Below are positions 9,535 through 21,708 of a stretch of DNA of 64,000 bases, one piece after another. Source of the stretch: Brevibacillus sedimenti (GTDB lineage Bacteria > Bacillota > Bacilli > Brevibacillales > Brevibacillaceae). How positions within the stretch are numbered: the first letter of the stretch is position 1; the number at the start of each line of letters is the position of its first letter. The stretch spans positions 3,721,001-3,785,000 of the forward strand of contig NZ_CP064048.1 in assembly GCF_020923495.1 (NCBI RefSeq). Reading direction: 5' to 3'. Made by a program: the position numbers and the translations under genes. Below the pieces are notes generated by a model, which did not search any database, was not told the DNA's origin, and was given only the letters and a program-made list of their open reading frames with translations.

Positions 9535-9562
9535 ATTATAATGTAAAAAACATGAAAATCAA
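9535..9562 (-). promoter_or_regulatory. Sigma-A-type promoter of the lipoprotein gene
   Basis: TTGATT (plus 9557-9562), 16-base spacer, TATAAT (9535-9540) on the minus strand, about 65 bases before the start codon. Confidence 0.7.
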
Positions 9563-9581
9563 TTACATTTTGGTAACGAAC

Positions 9582-9611
9582 AAAACAAAAAACGCCCCGA
9601 AACAGGGCGTT
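9582..9611 (-). terminator. Terminator of the pyrimidine operon
   Basis: The minus-strand stem AACGCCCTG/CGGGGCGTT (plus 9591-9611) is followed by TTTTGTTTTG. It lies about 70 bases after the pyrE stop. Confidence 0.85.
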
Positions 9612-9679
9612 GGTAAAGTACAGTCGATTGAGGTACAAAATTTTTTTATCCAATCCGTTTGGACATGCGTCATGACCGG

Positions 9680-10315
9680 TTACGCATAAAAGCTGCGAGG
9701 GGCTTTGCGCCAGTCGGCCAACAGGCTTTCCTGCTCTGCCGTGATGACGCCGCGCTCGCGTGCCGTCTCGAGCAGTGCAGTGTAGTGGGAAAGCGTCGCG
9801 ACCGGGATGCCTTCCTCCCTAAAGAGGGCTTCCGCTTCTGGAAACTGGTAGCTGAAGATCGCTGCCACGCCGAGCACGTCGCCTCCCTCCGCCTGGACGG
9901 CCTTTGCCGCTTTGAGCGAGCTGCCGCCGGTGGAGATCAGATCCTCGATGACCACCACTTTCTGACCTGCGGCCAGCGCGCCTTCCAGTTGATTCTGCCG
10001 CCCGTGCCCCTTTGCCTTGTCGCGCACGTAGATCATCGGCAGGTCCAGCAGTTCTGCCACCCAGGCAGCGTGCGGGATGCCTGCCGTCGCCGTGCCGGCG
10101 ATCACTTCCACCTGCGGAAAATGTTCGCGGATCACCTCGGCAAACGCCTGGGCAATCCGGCGGCGGACCGGCGGATGAGACATCGTGAGCCGGTTGTCGC
10201 AGTAGATCGGCGACTTGATGCCGGATGTCCAGGTATACGGCTGGTCCGGGCGCAGGTGAACGGCGCCGATCTCCAGCAGGTGTCCCGCTATTTCTTTGGC
10301 TGTCGTGGTATTCAT
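9680..10315 (-). CDS. pyrE: Orotate phosphoribosyltransferase
   Basis: It forms orotidine-5'-phosphate from orotate and PRPP, the fifth step of UMP synthesis. The PRPP-binding motif is VVVIEDLISTGGSS, and YVRDKAKGHGRQNQLEG is the flexible catalytic loop. The 211 residues match the family. It is the last gene of the pyr operon, 25 bases after pyrF, and is followed by the operon terminator. Confidence 0.96.
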   Translation of the reverse strand: MNTTTAKEIAGHLLEIGAVHLRPDQPYTWTSGIKSPIYCDNRLTMSHPPVRRRIAQAFAEVIREHFPQVEVIAGTATAGIPHAAWVAELLDLPMIYVRDKAKGHGRQNQLEGALAAGQKVVVIEDLISTGGSSLKAAKAVQAEGGDVLGVAAIFSYQFPEAEALFREEGIPVATLSHYTALLETARERGVITAEQESLLADWRKAPRSFYA

Positions 10316-10340
10316 CCTATCCTCTTCCCTTCGCGTACGT

Positions 10341-11078
10341 TTAGAGGCATGCCGCCTGAACGGCGTTAACGATCCGCTCCCAGGCGGCGGCAGGATCGGG
10401 CGAAGCCGTAACCGCCCGGCCGATTACGATGTAGTCGCTCCCCAACTGAAACGCCTGTTCCGGGGTCGTGATCCGGGTCTGGTCTCCCTTCTCCGCCCAG
10501 AGAGGCCGAATCCCCGGGGTGACGGTGAGGAAATCAATACCGGCCGCCTGCTTGATCATCGGTACTTCCAATGGAGAGGCGACGACTCCGTCCAGCCCCG
10601 CCTGTTTGGCCAACTTCGCGTAATGGACGACGACATCTTCCACCGTGCCGGGAATCGCCAGCTCCTCGTTCATCGTCTGCTGTCCGGTCGAGGTGAGCAT
10701 CGTAACGCCGATCAGCAGAGGACGGGGAGCACCGGCCGCGGTCCCCTGCTCCAGTCCTTCCCGGGCCGCCTCCATCATCGCCACGCCTCCCGCAGCGTGC
10801 ACGTTGACCATGTCGACGCCGTGACGGGCCAGGCTTTTCATCGCCCCTTTGGCCGTGTTGGGAATGTCGTGCACCTTCAGGTCGAGAAACACCTTTAGTC
10901 CCTGCTCCTTCAGGTAGTGGACGATCGCCGGGCCTTCTGCATAGTACAGTTCCATACCCACCTTGACGTATCGAATCAGCCCGTCCAGCCGGGCCAGACA
11001 TTGTGTGACGTCCTTTTTCGTGGAAAAGTCGAGCGCAACGATCATGCGCTCGCGTATATCGGTTGGTTGCAGCGGCAC
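10341..11078 (-). CDS. pyrF: Orotidine-5'-phosphate decarboxylase
   Basis: It decarboxylates OMP to UMP. The active-site tetrad is in FLDLKVHDIPNT (D-x-K-x-x-D), with a TIM barrel starting MIVALDFSTKKDV. VTPGIRPLW and SDYIVIGRAVTAS form the phosphate-binding end. The start is GTG at 11078 behind AAGGGAGAG. The 245 residues are normal. It follows carB by 70 bases with no pyrK or pyrD between, unlike B. subtilis. Confidence 0.96.
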   Translation of the reverse strand: MPLQPTDIRERMIVALDFSTKKDVTQCLARLDGLIRYVKVGMELYYAEGPAIVHYLKEQGLKVFLDLKVHDIPNTAKGAMKSLARHGVDMVNVHAAGGVAMMEAAREGLEQGTAAGAPRPLLIGVTMLTSTGQQTMNEELAIPGTVEDVVVHYAKLAKQAGLDGVVASPLEVPMIKQAAGIDFLTVTPGIRPLWAEKGDQTRITTPEQAFQLGSDYIVIGRAVTASPDPAAAWERIVNAVQAACL

Positions 11079-11148
11079 ACCGCTCTCTCCCTTCCTAGTG
11101 GCGACACCGCCTCGAATTTGCTTCCCTGCGTAGGTGACGCTCTGACTG

Positions 11149-14344
<3,196 letters not shown>

Positions 14345-14361
<17 letters not shown>

Positions 14362-15442
14362 GTGCCCTCTCCTCCTTCGCGGTGTCCATGATTTCGAGAA
14401 ACTGGTCAAACAGGTAGCCGGTGTCGTAAGGACCTGGGGCCGCTTCCGGGTGGTACTGTACGGAGAAAGCCCGTTTCTCCAGATTGCGCAGACCTTCCAC
14501 CGTGCCGTCGTTCAGTGCAACGTGCGTAATCTCCAGGCCGGTGCCCGGAATCGACTCCGCTTTCACCGCGTAGCTGTGGTTCTGCGACGTGATGTAGGTG
14601 CGGCCTGTCGCGAGCTCCTTGACCGGATGGTTGCCGCCGCGGTGGCCAAACTTCATCTTCACCGTGTCCGCTCCAGATGCCAGGGCAAACAACTGGTGGC
14701 CCAGACAGATGCCAAACAGCGGATACTCGCCCAAAATCTCGCGGATTGTCTCGATCGCCTGCGGCACGTCTTTCGGATCGCCGGGGCCATTGGACAGGAG
14801 GATGCCGTCCGGATGCAGTCGGCGAATCTCGGCTGCGGTCACGTTGTGGGGAACGACGACCACATCGCAGTTGCGCTTGGTCAGCTCGCGCAAAATACCA
14901 TGCTTGGCGCCGAAGTCGACCAGCACCACGCGATGGCCCGTTCCCGGACAGCTAAACACGCTCTTGGTGGAGACACGAGCCACCTGATCGTTCATCAGGG
15001 GAGCGCGGCGGAGCGAGTCGAGCAGCTCGGACAGGGGAGCCTCGCTGGTCGTGATCATCCCTTTCATCGTACCGTGATAGCGAATCTTGCGGGTCAGCAT
15101 CCGCGTGTCGACGCCGGCGATGCCCGGGATGTCGTACGCTTTCAGCAGTTCGTCCAGCGTCCCGGCGCTGCGCCAGTTGCTCGGCGTGTCACAGTGCTCG
15201 CGGACGACGAATCCGTGGATGTACGGGCGCACCGCCTCAAAATCGTCCCGATTGATCCCGTAGTTGCCGATCAGCGGGTAGGTCATGGTGACAATCTGGC
15301 CGCAGTAGGAAGGATCGGACAGCACTTCCTGATAACCGGTCAACCCGGTGTTGAATACCACTTCCCCCACGCTCTCCGTCGTCGCCCCAAAAGCGGTGCC
15401 GACACACTCCGTTCCGTCTTCCAAGATCAGTCTCGCTCGCAT
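14345..15442 (-). CDS. carA: Carbamoyl-phosphate synthase, small (glutaminase) subunit
   Basis: It hydrolyses glutamine and channels ammonia to CarB. The class I amidotransferase domain shows the nucleophile elbow [16 protein letters not shown] and the catalytic His-x-Glu in [16 protein letters not shown]. The N-terminal domain begins [19 protein letters not shown]. The start at 15442 has GGAGGAAGCGAAG before it; the longer frame to 15523 runs into pyrC. It gives 365 residues. It lies 26 bases after pyrC and overlaps carB, so translation is probably coupled. It is also called pyrAA. Confidence 0.96.
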
Positions 15443-15468
15443 CTTCGCTTCCTCCTTTTTCTGCTTCC

Positions 15469-16752
15469 TTATTCCGCTTCCCGATATACGATCGCACCGT
15501 TTACCATCGTCAGGGTCGGCCATCCTTTGCAGACCCAGCCGGCAAATGGCGTGTTGGTTCCCTTGCTGGCAAAGGTGCCGGGATCAATGGTCCGCTCCGC
15601 TTCCAGATCAAGCACGCTGAGATCGGCTGGAGCACCCACTTCCAGGCGTCCGTACGGCAGTCCGAAAATCTCTGCCGGTTTTACGGTCAACAGCTCAATC
15701 AACTGCTTCAGCGTCAGTTCGCCGGTCAGCACCAGATGGGTGTACAGGAGCGGGAATGCCGTCTCCAGTCCGACGATGCCAAACGGTGCCCGCTCAATGC
15801 CGTTCGTCTTCTCTTCCGTCGTGTGCGGGGCGTGATCAGTGGCGATGATGTCAATCGTGCCGTCCTTCAGTCCGGCGATCAGCGCCGCCCGGTCTTCGCG
15901 GCTGCGCAGCGGCGGGTTCATTTTCCAGTTGGCGTTCAGGTCGTCCGGGATGTCTTCGTCGCAGAGCAGCAGGTGGTGCGGCGTCACTTCGCAGGTGACG
16001 TTCACCCCGGCCCGCTTGCCGTCCCGCACCAGACGCACCGATTCCTTGGCGCTGATGTGGCAGACGTGGTAGTGGACGCCGGTCTGCTCTGCCAGCAGGA
16101 TGTCCCGTCCCACGTGGATCGACTCCGATTCCGACGGGATGCCCGGAAGGCCGTGCCGCGCCGCCACCACGCCGTCGTGAAGCGCGCTGCCCGGAGTGAT
16201 CAGATCGTCGTCTTCGCAGTGGGCAACGATCGAGAGGCCCAGTTCTTTCGCCCGCTTCATCGCTTCCTTCATCATCGCGCTGGATTGGACGCCCACGCCG
16301 TCATCAGTAAGGGCGAAAATCCCCGCTTCCTTGAGCGCGGCGAAGTCGGTCAATTCCTTGCCGAGCTGCCGCACGGTAATCGCTCCGTAGGGGAGCACGC
16401 GGGCCTTGCCCGCTTCCTGCGCCTTGTCGAGAATGTAGCGGACCGTCTCCACACTGTCGATGACAGGGCGGGTGTTGGGCATGCAGGCGATCGTGGTAAA
16501 TCCGCCTTTTACGGCTGCATGCGCCCCCGTCGCGATCGTCTCCTTGTGTTCAAAGCCCGGTTCGCGCAGGTGGACGTGGACGTCAATGAAGCCGGCGGAG
16601 ATGAGTCTGCCCTTGCAGTCGATCCACTCATGCCCGTCGCGCGCAAGCTGTTTATCGATCGCTTTGATGCGTCCGTCTTCGATCAGCACTTCGGCGGGGA
16701 TCAGTTCGCCAGCCTCGTTTATGCGTTTGCCGTTGCCAAGGATGATTCCCAT
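15469..16752 (-). CDS. pyrC: Dihydroorotase
   Basis: It cyclises carbamoyl-aspartate to dihydroorotate. The amidohydrolase metal site is DVHVHLREPGFEHKE (H-x-H), with later ligands in VTPHHLLLCDE and the aspartate in DIIATDHAPHTTEEK. The 427 residues and EPGFEHKETIATG place it in the type I bacterial class. Its start overlaps the end of pyrB by 34 bases, and carA follows 26 bases after its stop. It is part of the PyrR-attenuated operon. Confidence 0.96.
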   Translation of the reverse strand: MGIILGNGKRINEAGELIPAEVLIEDGRIKAIDKQLARDGHEWIDCKGRLISAGFIDVHVHLREPGFEHKETIATGAHAAVKGGFTTIACMPNTRPVIDSVETVRYILDKAQEAGKARVLPYGAITVRQLGKELTDFAALKEAGIFALTDDGVGVQSSAMMKEAMKRAKELGLSIVAHCEDDDLITPGSALHDGVVAARHGLPGIPSESESIHVGRDILLAEQTGVHYHVCHISAKESVRLVRDGKRAGVNVTCEVTPHHLLLCDEDIPDDLNANWKMNPPLRSREDRAALIAGLKDGTIDIIATDHAPHTTEEKTNGIERAPFGIVGLETAFPLLYTHLVLTGELTLKQLIELLTVKPAEIFGLPYGRLEVGAPADLSVLDLEAERTIDPGTFASKGTNTPFAGWVCKGWPTLTMVNGAIVYREAE

Positions 16753-17666
16753 GTCTTATCGCTTCCTTTCAGCACAGTTTCCAGTACTGCCATGCGGGCA
16801 GCCACGCCGTTGGTCACTTGTTTTTGGATCAGCGACTTCTCGCATTCCACCAGGTCGCTGTGGATTTCCACTCCGCGGTTGACCGGCGCCGGGTGCATGA
16901 TCACCGCGCCCGGCTTCATCATCTTGGCCCGCTCCAGCGTCAGCCCGTGTGCCCGGTGGTACTCTTCCTTGGATACAAACAGCGCGTCTGTGTGCCGCTC
17001 CAACTGCACGCGCAGCATCATCACCACGTCGGCCGTCTGGACCGCTTCGTCGATGTCGACCGTTTTCACCCCGTCCGGCACGATCTGCGCCGGCGGCATC
17101 ATGCTGGCCGGACCGGCGAGCAGCAGGTTGGCCCCCAGCTTGGGCAGGGCGTGCAGATGCGAACCGAGCACGCGGCTGTGGCGAAGGTCACCGATGATGG
17201 CCACGGTCAGCCCCTCGATCCGGCCGAACTGCTGCCGCATCGTCAAGAGGTCGAGCAGACACTGGGTGGGATGTTCGTTGGTGCCGTCGCCCGCGTTGAT
17301 CAGATGAAGGCTGACTTCAGAGGCCAGTTCCGTCAGCAGGCCGTCCTTTTTCGTGCGGATGACCGCCGCCTCCACGCCCATCGCTTCCAGCGTGCGGATC
17401 GTGTCGTAGATCGTTTCCCCTTTTACAGTGGAAGAGGTCTCCGGGATGAAATTCAGCACGTGCGCACCCAGCCGTTTTTGCGCCACCTCAAACGAAAAGC
17501 GGGTTCTCGTGCTGGCCTCGAAGAACAGGTTGGCGATGAAGCGTCCCTTCAGCACATCCGTCTGCACACCAGGCCGCTCCGCCCAGTATTCGGCGCGATC
17601 CAGCAGCCGCTCGATCTGATCCGTTGTCAGCTCTTTCATGCCAATCAGGTGCGTGACGATGCTCAT
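16719..17666 (-). CDS. pyrB: Aspartate carbamoyltransferase, catalytic subunit
   Basis: It joins carbamoyl phosphate to aspartate, the committed pyrimidine step. FFEASTRTRFSFEVAQKRLG is the carbamoyl-phosphate site, with GDGTNEHPTQCLLDLLT and MHPAPVNRGVEI downstream. The start at 17666 (MSIVTHLIGMKEL) has GGAGGGATTTTCG upstream; the frame to 17741 continues into the attenuator hairpin and is not coding. The 315 residues are typical of unregulated Bacillus ATCase; no pyrI follows. The third PyrR attenuator lies directly before it. Confidence 0.97.
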   Translation of the reverse strand: MSIVTHLIGMKELTTDQIERLLDRAEYWAERPGVQTDVLKGRFIANLFFEASTRTRFSFEVAQKRLGAHVLNFIPETSSTVKGETIYDTIRTLEAMGVEAAVIRTKKDGLLTELASEVSLHLINAGDGTNEHPTQCLLDLLTMRQQFGRIEGLTVAIIGDLRHSRVLGSHLHALPKLGANLLLAGPASMMPPAQIVPDGVKTVDIDEAVQTADVVMMLRVQLERHTDALFVSKEEYHRAHGLTLERAKMMKPGAVIMHPAPVNRGVEIHSDLVECEKSLIQKQVTNGVAARMAVLETVLKGSDKTWESSLATANA

Positions 17667-17695
17667 CGAAAATCCCTCCGTATTCCGCAATTGGA

Positions 17696-17818
17696 TAAAA
17701 AAAGCTTCTTGCCGTCTTTGCCGTGAAGGCAGGTAAGGCAAGAAGCTCGTGATTTGCTTCCCTGTGCGCAGGTGAAACAGCGCCCAGCCGCCTTGCCAGC
17801 CTCTCGGGACTGATTTAA
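17696..17818 (-). promoter_or_regulatory. PyrR attenuator 3 (pyrP-pyrB gap)
   Basis: The minus strand has the PyrR-binding loop AGTCCCGAGAGGCTGGCAAG (plus 17792-17811). A terminator follows: GCTTCTTGCC/GGCAAGAAGC (17703-17712 with 17737-17746), then seven T. UMP-bound PyrR stabilises the first hairpin and lets the terminator form. Confidence 0.92.
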
Positions 17819-17834
17819 AGGTCGTCGGAACGTG

Positions 17835-19181
17835 TCAGGCGATATGCTTTTGTTCTTCGCGGTGCGCTTCCCCCATCGCCGATTCCTTGCCCGGCAGGAT
17901 CAGGTGCAGCACGATGCCGAGGAAGGTGGAGAAGGCGATGTTGTCAATTGTCAGGTTGTGCAGGAAAGACTGCCAGAAGGAAACGCCCTCGAAGCTGATT
18001 TTGTAACCGCCGATCCCGGTCACCAGAATCGCGGCGGCAATGATCATGTTGCGCTTGTTGGAAAAGTCCACTTTGCTTTCGACGTACATGCGAAGCCCCT
18101 GGGCCGCGATAATCCCGAACAGGATGATGGAGACACCGCCCAGCACCGGCGTCGGAATCGTCATCAGGAGCTCGCTGATTTTGCCGCAGAAGGAGAACAG
18201 GATTGCCAATACCGCCGCCAGCGCAATCACCGTGCGGCTGAACACACGGGTGATGGCGAGCACACCGATGTTTTCCCCGTACGTGGTGGCAGGCGGTCCG
18301 CCAATCAGACCGGCCAGCGCGGTCGCCACTCCATCCCCCAGCAAGCTGCGGTGCAGTCCGGGATCTTTCATCAGATCGCGGTCCATTACCCGGCTCGTCA
18401 CCAGCAGGTGGCCGAGGTGCTCCGCCAGCGTGACAAACGCGACCGGCGCAATGATCAGCGCCGCTACCCAGGCGGACGGGTCGCCGAGCGCGAAGGCCAC
18501 TTCTTTCAGCTTGAAGTCCGGAGCGGAAATGATCTCTGCAGTAGCCACCTTGTTCAAGTCAATCAGCTCAGGATGACGCATGAGCGTGTAGAGGTACCCG
18601 GCGATGATGCCGATGAGAATCGGAATGAGGGCAAAAAAGCCGCGCAGCATCACAGCCGCCAGAACCGTTACAATCATCGTCACCAGTGAAATTTCAATGG
18701 AGGTGAGCGACATGACCGACTGGCCGTCCACCGTTACCTTGGTCGCCATATCGACGGCCACCACCGACAGGCTCAGGCCAATGACGACGATGACGGACGC
18801 GATCACCACCGGTGGCAGAACGCGGTCCAGCCACTTGACGCCGGCCTTCTGCACGATCGCCGCCACGATGACGTAGACCAGACCGGAGAGCAGACAGCCC
18901 AGCAGCGCGGTGCCGACGCCATAGGCCTGGCTTACCGTGATGATCGGGCCGATAAAGGCGAACGACGATCCCAGGTAGTTGGGCAGCTTGCCTTTGGTAA
19001 TCAGCAGAAACAGGAGTGTTCCCACCCCGCTGGTAAAGAGCGCGGTCGCCGGGTCCAGGCCGGTCAGAATCGGCACCAGCACAGTCGCGCCAAACATCGC
19101 AAACAGGTGCTGGATGCTGAGCGGCAGCAGCTTGGAGACCGCGGGTGTTTCGTGCACATCGACAAAGTTTTTTTGACTCAT
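17835..19181 (-). CDS. pyrP: Uracil permease
   Basis: A nucleobase:cation symporter-2 (NCS2/UraA) protein importing uracil. It is 448 residues and very hydrophobic, with about 12-14 membrane segments. The start MSQKNFVDVHETPAVSKLLPLSIQHLFAMFGATVLVP in sense is typical, with QHLFAMFGATVLVP being the first family motif. GDGVATALAGLIGGPPATTYGENIGV is the conserved substrate-binding region. It lies between pyrR and pyrB with a PyrR attenuator on each side, as in B. subtilis. Confidence 0.95.
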   Translation of the reverse strand: MSQKNFVDVHETPAVSKLLPLSIQHLFAMFGATVLVPILTGLDPATALFTSGVGTLLFLLITKGKLPNYLGSSFAFIGPIITVSQAYGVGTALLGCLLSGLVYVIVAAIVQKAGVKWLDRVLPPVVIASVIVVIGLSLSVVAVDMATKVTVDGQSVMSLTSIEISLVTMIVTVLAAVMLRGFFALIPILIGIIAGYLYTLMRHPELIDLNKVATAEIISAPDFKLKEVAFALGDPSAWVAALIIAPVAFVTLAEHLGHLLVTSRVMDRDLMKDPGLHRSLLGDGVATALAGLIGGPPATTYGENIGVLAITRVFSRTVIALAAVLAILFSFCGKISELLMTIPTPVLGGVSIILFGIIAAQGLRMYVESKVDFSNKRNMIIAAAILVTGIGGYKISFEGVSFWQSFLHNLTIDNIAFSTFLGIVLHLILPGKESAMGEAHREEQKHIA

Positions 19182-19248
19182 CTGTATTGTCCCCCTGCGT
19201 TTGTTTTGTCTTTTATTTGTCTATACTGCACTGCGTATTTCGGCCAAC

Positions 19249-19355
19249 AAAAAACCTCTTTGTGCAGGCACAAAGAGGCATACTCCTTCCATCCTTCCAC
19301 GGGCATGGAAAGCGCGTAAACCTCTTCGCAACCTCACGGGATTGCGGTTAAAGAG
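19249..19355 (-). promoter_or_regulatory. PyrR attenuator 2 (pyrR-pyrP gap)
   Basis: The PyrR-binding hairpin CCTCTTTAACCGCAATCCCG...AAGAGG (plus 19321-19355) includes the conserved ATCCCGTGAGGTTG loop. The terminator CCTCTTTGTGCCTGCACAAAGAGG (19255-19278), then six T, follows on the minus strand. Confidence 0.92.
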
Positions 19356-19372
19356 GCGTATCCATTTTTGTC

Positions 19373-19942
<570 letters not shown>

Positions 19943-19953
19943 TTACCTGTGGC

Positions 19954-20083
19954 ACAAAAAAGGCTTCTTGTCAGGCGACAAGAAGCCACTGGCCGATGAC
20001 AGGCAAAAGGGGTGATCCGCCCTTTTTCCTGCCGTCTCTGCGTATCCGTGCCCTTGCCAGCCTCACAGGACTGGATTTAAAGG
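19954..20083 (-). promoter_or_regulatory. PyrR attenuator 1 (pyr operon leader)
   Basis: The PyrR-binding loop AATCCAGTCCTGTGAGGCTG (within plus 20052-20083) is followed by a terminator GGCTTCTTGTC/GACAAGAAGCC (19962-19986) and a T run. It lies between the promoter at 20102-20130 and the pyrR start. Confidence 0.93.
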
Positions 20084-20101
20084 TTCCCTTTGTCAGAATG
20101 A

Positions 20102-20130
20102 ATTATGGCACGAATCGCAAGCCGTGTCAA
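20102..20130 (-). promoter_or_regulatory. Sigma-A promoter of the pyr operon
   Basis: TTGACA (plus 20125-20130), 17-base spacer, CATAAT (20102-20107) on the minus strand. The -35 overlaps the stop codon of the upstream beta-propeller gene, so there is no gap between the two units. Confidence 0.88.
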
Positions 20131-21569
20131 TGAGGTTTTTGCTCTTTCCAGAAAACGCTGATCCACGCCGGCAGGTGGTTGCCGTAAAACCCGACGGAAC
20201 CCGTCACATGCCGAAGTAGTTCCACTTCGCGTTCACTGCCCGTTTTCAGATAGAGCGAGCCGTGTTCGGCGGCATCAAGCCGGACAAACAGCAAGGCGTT
20301 TCCGTCCGGTGACAGGGTGGGAAAGATATCGGCCGTCTTGTCCGTCCCCTGCGTCACAGCCTGCTGACTGCCGTCAGCGCTTCGCCGCCAAATACGCTGC
20401 CCGGGCACCTTCGGATTTTCCGGGTCGTCCTCAAAATACGTCTCAACACCGCGGGTAAAATACAGCGTGTACGGAGAGGCGGCTGTCCACGTCGGCTGCG
20501 CATCCACCTTGTCCGGCTGCCCTGCCGGGATCACCCGCCCGTTGGCATCCGCAATCATCACGCGCTTGTTGTGCGTGGCCATGCGATCTTCGCCGTCGAT
20601 AAACGCCAGCAGGCTGCTGTCCGGCGACCAGGCCAGCCACTGCGGATAGGCCAGACCGCTGCCGATGTCCACCGGTTTGCTGCCGGAGCGGGTCAGGTCA
20701 AGGATCTGAATCGGCACGCCGTCATTAGAAAGCGAAGCGGCATTCATCCACACATAGTAAGCCACCCGCTTGCCGTCCGGAGCGACTTTCAACCCTGTAG
20801 CCTCCAGCGGATAGATGTCTTCGTCCACATTGGACTGCTCGGTAAGCGGATAGACGGCCAGCTGATTGCCTGCCAGATCAATGAGCCTGAGCGTCATCGG
20901 ACGGTCCGAAGCGACAGGCACGGAGACGAGCAGGCGCTTGCCGTCCGGCATCCAGGCAAAATCGGCCAGCTCCATCGTCTGGGTGCTGACGACGCCCGCT
21001 TTCTCCCCGGCCATTTCCGCCACCACCAACAGCTTTTTTCGGTCCTCGTCCGCCCCGGACGCAGCGACCAGGTAGGCGAAGGTGCGGGAGACAGGCGACC
21101 ACTTGGGATGTTCCAAGACGGGCCGCTCATCCACCTGGAATGCTCCGGTTCCGTCCGCCTTCACCGCCCACAAGTAAGCCGGTGACGAACTGGAGCGCGC
21201 CTCCTTTTCGTACAGCAGGTAGAGCAGCCATTTGCCGTCGGCCGACCACCCGGCGATCTCTGCTTCGCCCTGCGTCGTCACCTGCACGGGCACGGCGTCG
21301 GCCTTGCTGGCGTCGAGTATCCACAAATGCTTATTGTGGATAAACGCGATCGTCGCCGGAACGGCAGTCTGGCTGACGCGCTGAGGGGCGTCTGCGGCCC
21401 GCTCTCCCGGCTGCACGTCTACCGCCGGTTCACTTCCCGTCGGCAGGGATGGCGCGGGAGCCGAGCCCTGACCCGTCGCGACCGGGACTGTTCCGGTCTG
21501 GGCGGATGTGGTCAGCACCGACGCCGTCAGCGCCGCTGCACATGCCGCCAGTTTCACCATCGTCCACAT
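20127..21569 (-). CDS. Secreted TolB-like beta-propeller protein
   Basis: The 480-residue product starts MWTMVKLAACAAALTASVLT, a clear Sec signal peptide ending near TSAQT, after AAGGAGGAG; the frame to 21638 has no better start. A Pro/Ser/Ala-rich linker of about 50 residues follows, then PD40/WD40-like blades: AGWSADGKWLLYLLYEK, DFAWMPDGKRLLVSVPV, LKVAPDGKRVAYYVWM, LAWSPDSSLLAFIDGE and FPTLSPDGNALLFVRLD. This repeat pattern is that of TolB-type propellers, which usually bind proteins or sugars. No catalytic domain is evident and the partner is unknown. It is inserted between rluD and pyrR, which are adjacent in B. subtilis. Confidence 0.8.
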   Translation of the reverse strand: MWTMVKLAACAAALTASVLTTSAQTGTVPVATGQGSAPAPSLPTGSEPAVDVQPGERAADAPQRVSQTAVPATIAFIHNKHLWILDASKADAVPVQVTTQGEAEIAGWSADGKWLLYLLYEKEARSSSSPAYLWAVKADGTGAFQVDERPVLEHPKWSPVSRTFAYLVAASGADEDRKKLLVVAEMAGEKAGVVSTQTMELADFAWMPDGKRLLVSVPVASDRPMTLRLIDLAGNQLAVYPLTEQSNVDEDIYPLEATGLKVAPDGKRVAYYVWMNAASLSNDGVPIQILDLTRSGSKPVDIGSGLAYPQWLAWSPDSSLLAFIDGEDRMATHNKRVMIADANGRVIPAGQPDKVDAQPTWTAASPYTLYFTRGVETYFEDDPENPKVPGQRIWRRSADGSQQAVTQGTDKTADIFPTLSPDGNALLFVRLDAAEHGSLYLKTGSEREVELLRHVTGSVGFYGNHLPAWISVFWKEQKPH

Positions 21570-21593
21570 GCGTACTCCTCCTTTTTCTCTCGT

Positions 21594-21615
21594 CGTTGGT
21601 ATGACGATACCAACG
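21594..21615. promoter_or_regulatory. Perfect 9-bp palindrome before the beta-propeller gene
   Basis: CGTTGGTAT, four bases, ATACCAACG. It sits between the rluD terminator and the ribosome site of the propeller gene. It has no T tail, so an operator is more likely than a terminator. The regulator is unknown. Confidence 0.4.
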
Positions 21616-21632
21616 AGGCAATGTTTCATCGG

Positions 21633-21675
21633 CAACAAAAAACGCCAGGGAACATCTGTGGTACTCCCTAGCGTT
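21633..21675 (-). terminator. Terminator after rluD
   Basis: The minus-strand arms AACGCTAGGGA and TCCCTGGCGTT (plus 21665-21675 and 21641-21651) are followed by TTTTTGTTG. Confidence 0.82.
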
Positions 21676-21708
21676 TAATTCGCTGAACCGTATTATGTGT
21701 GCGTTGTG

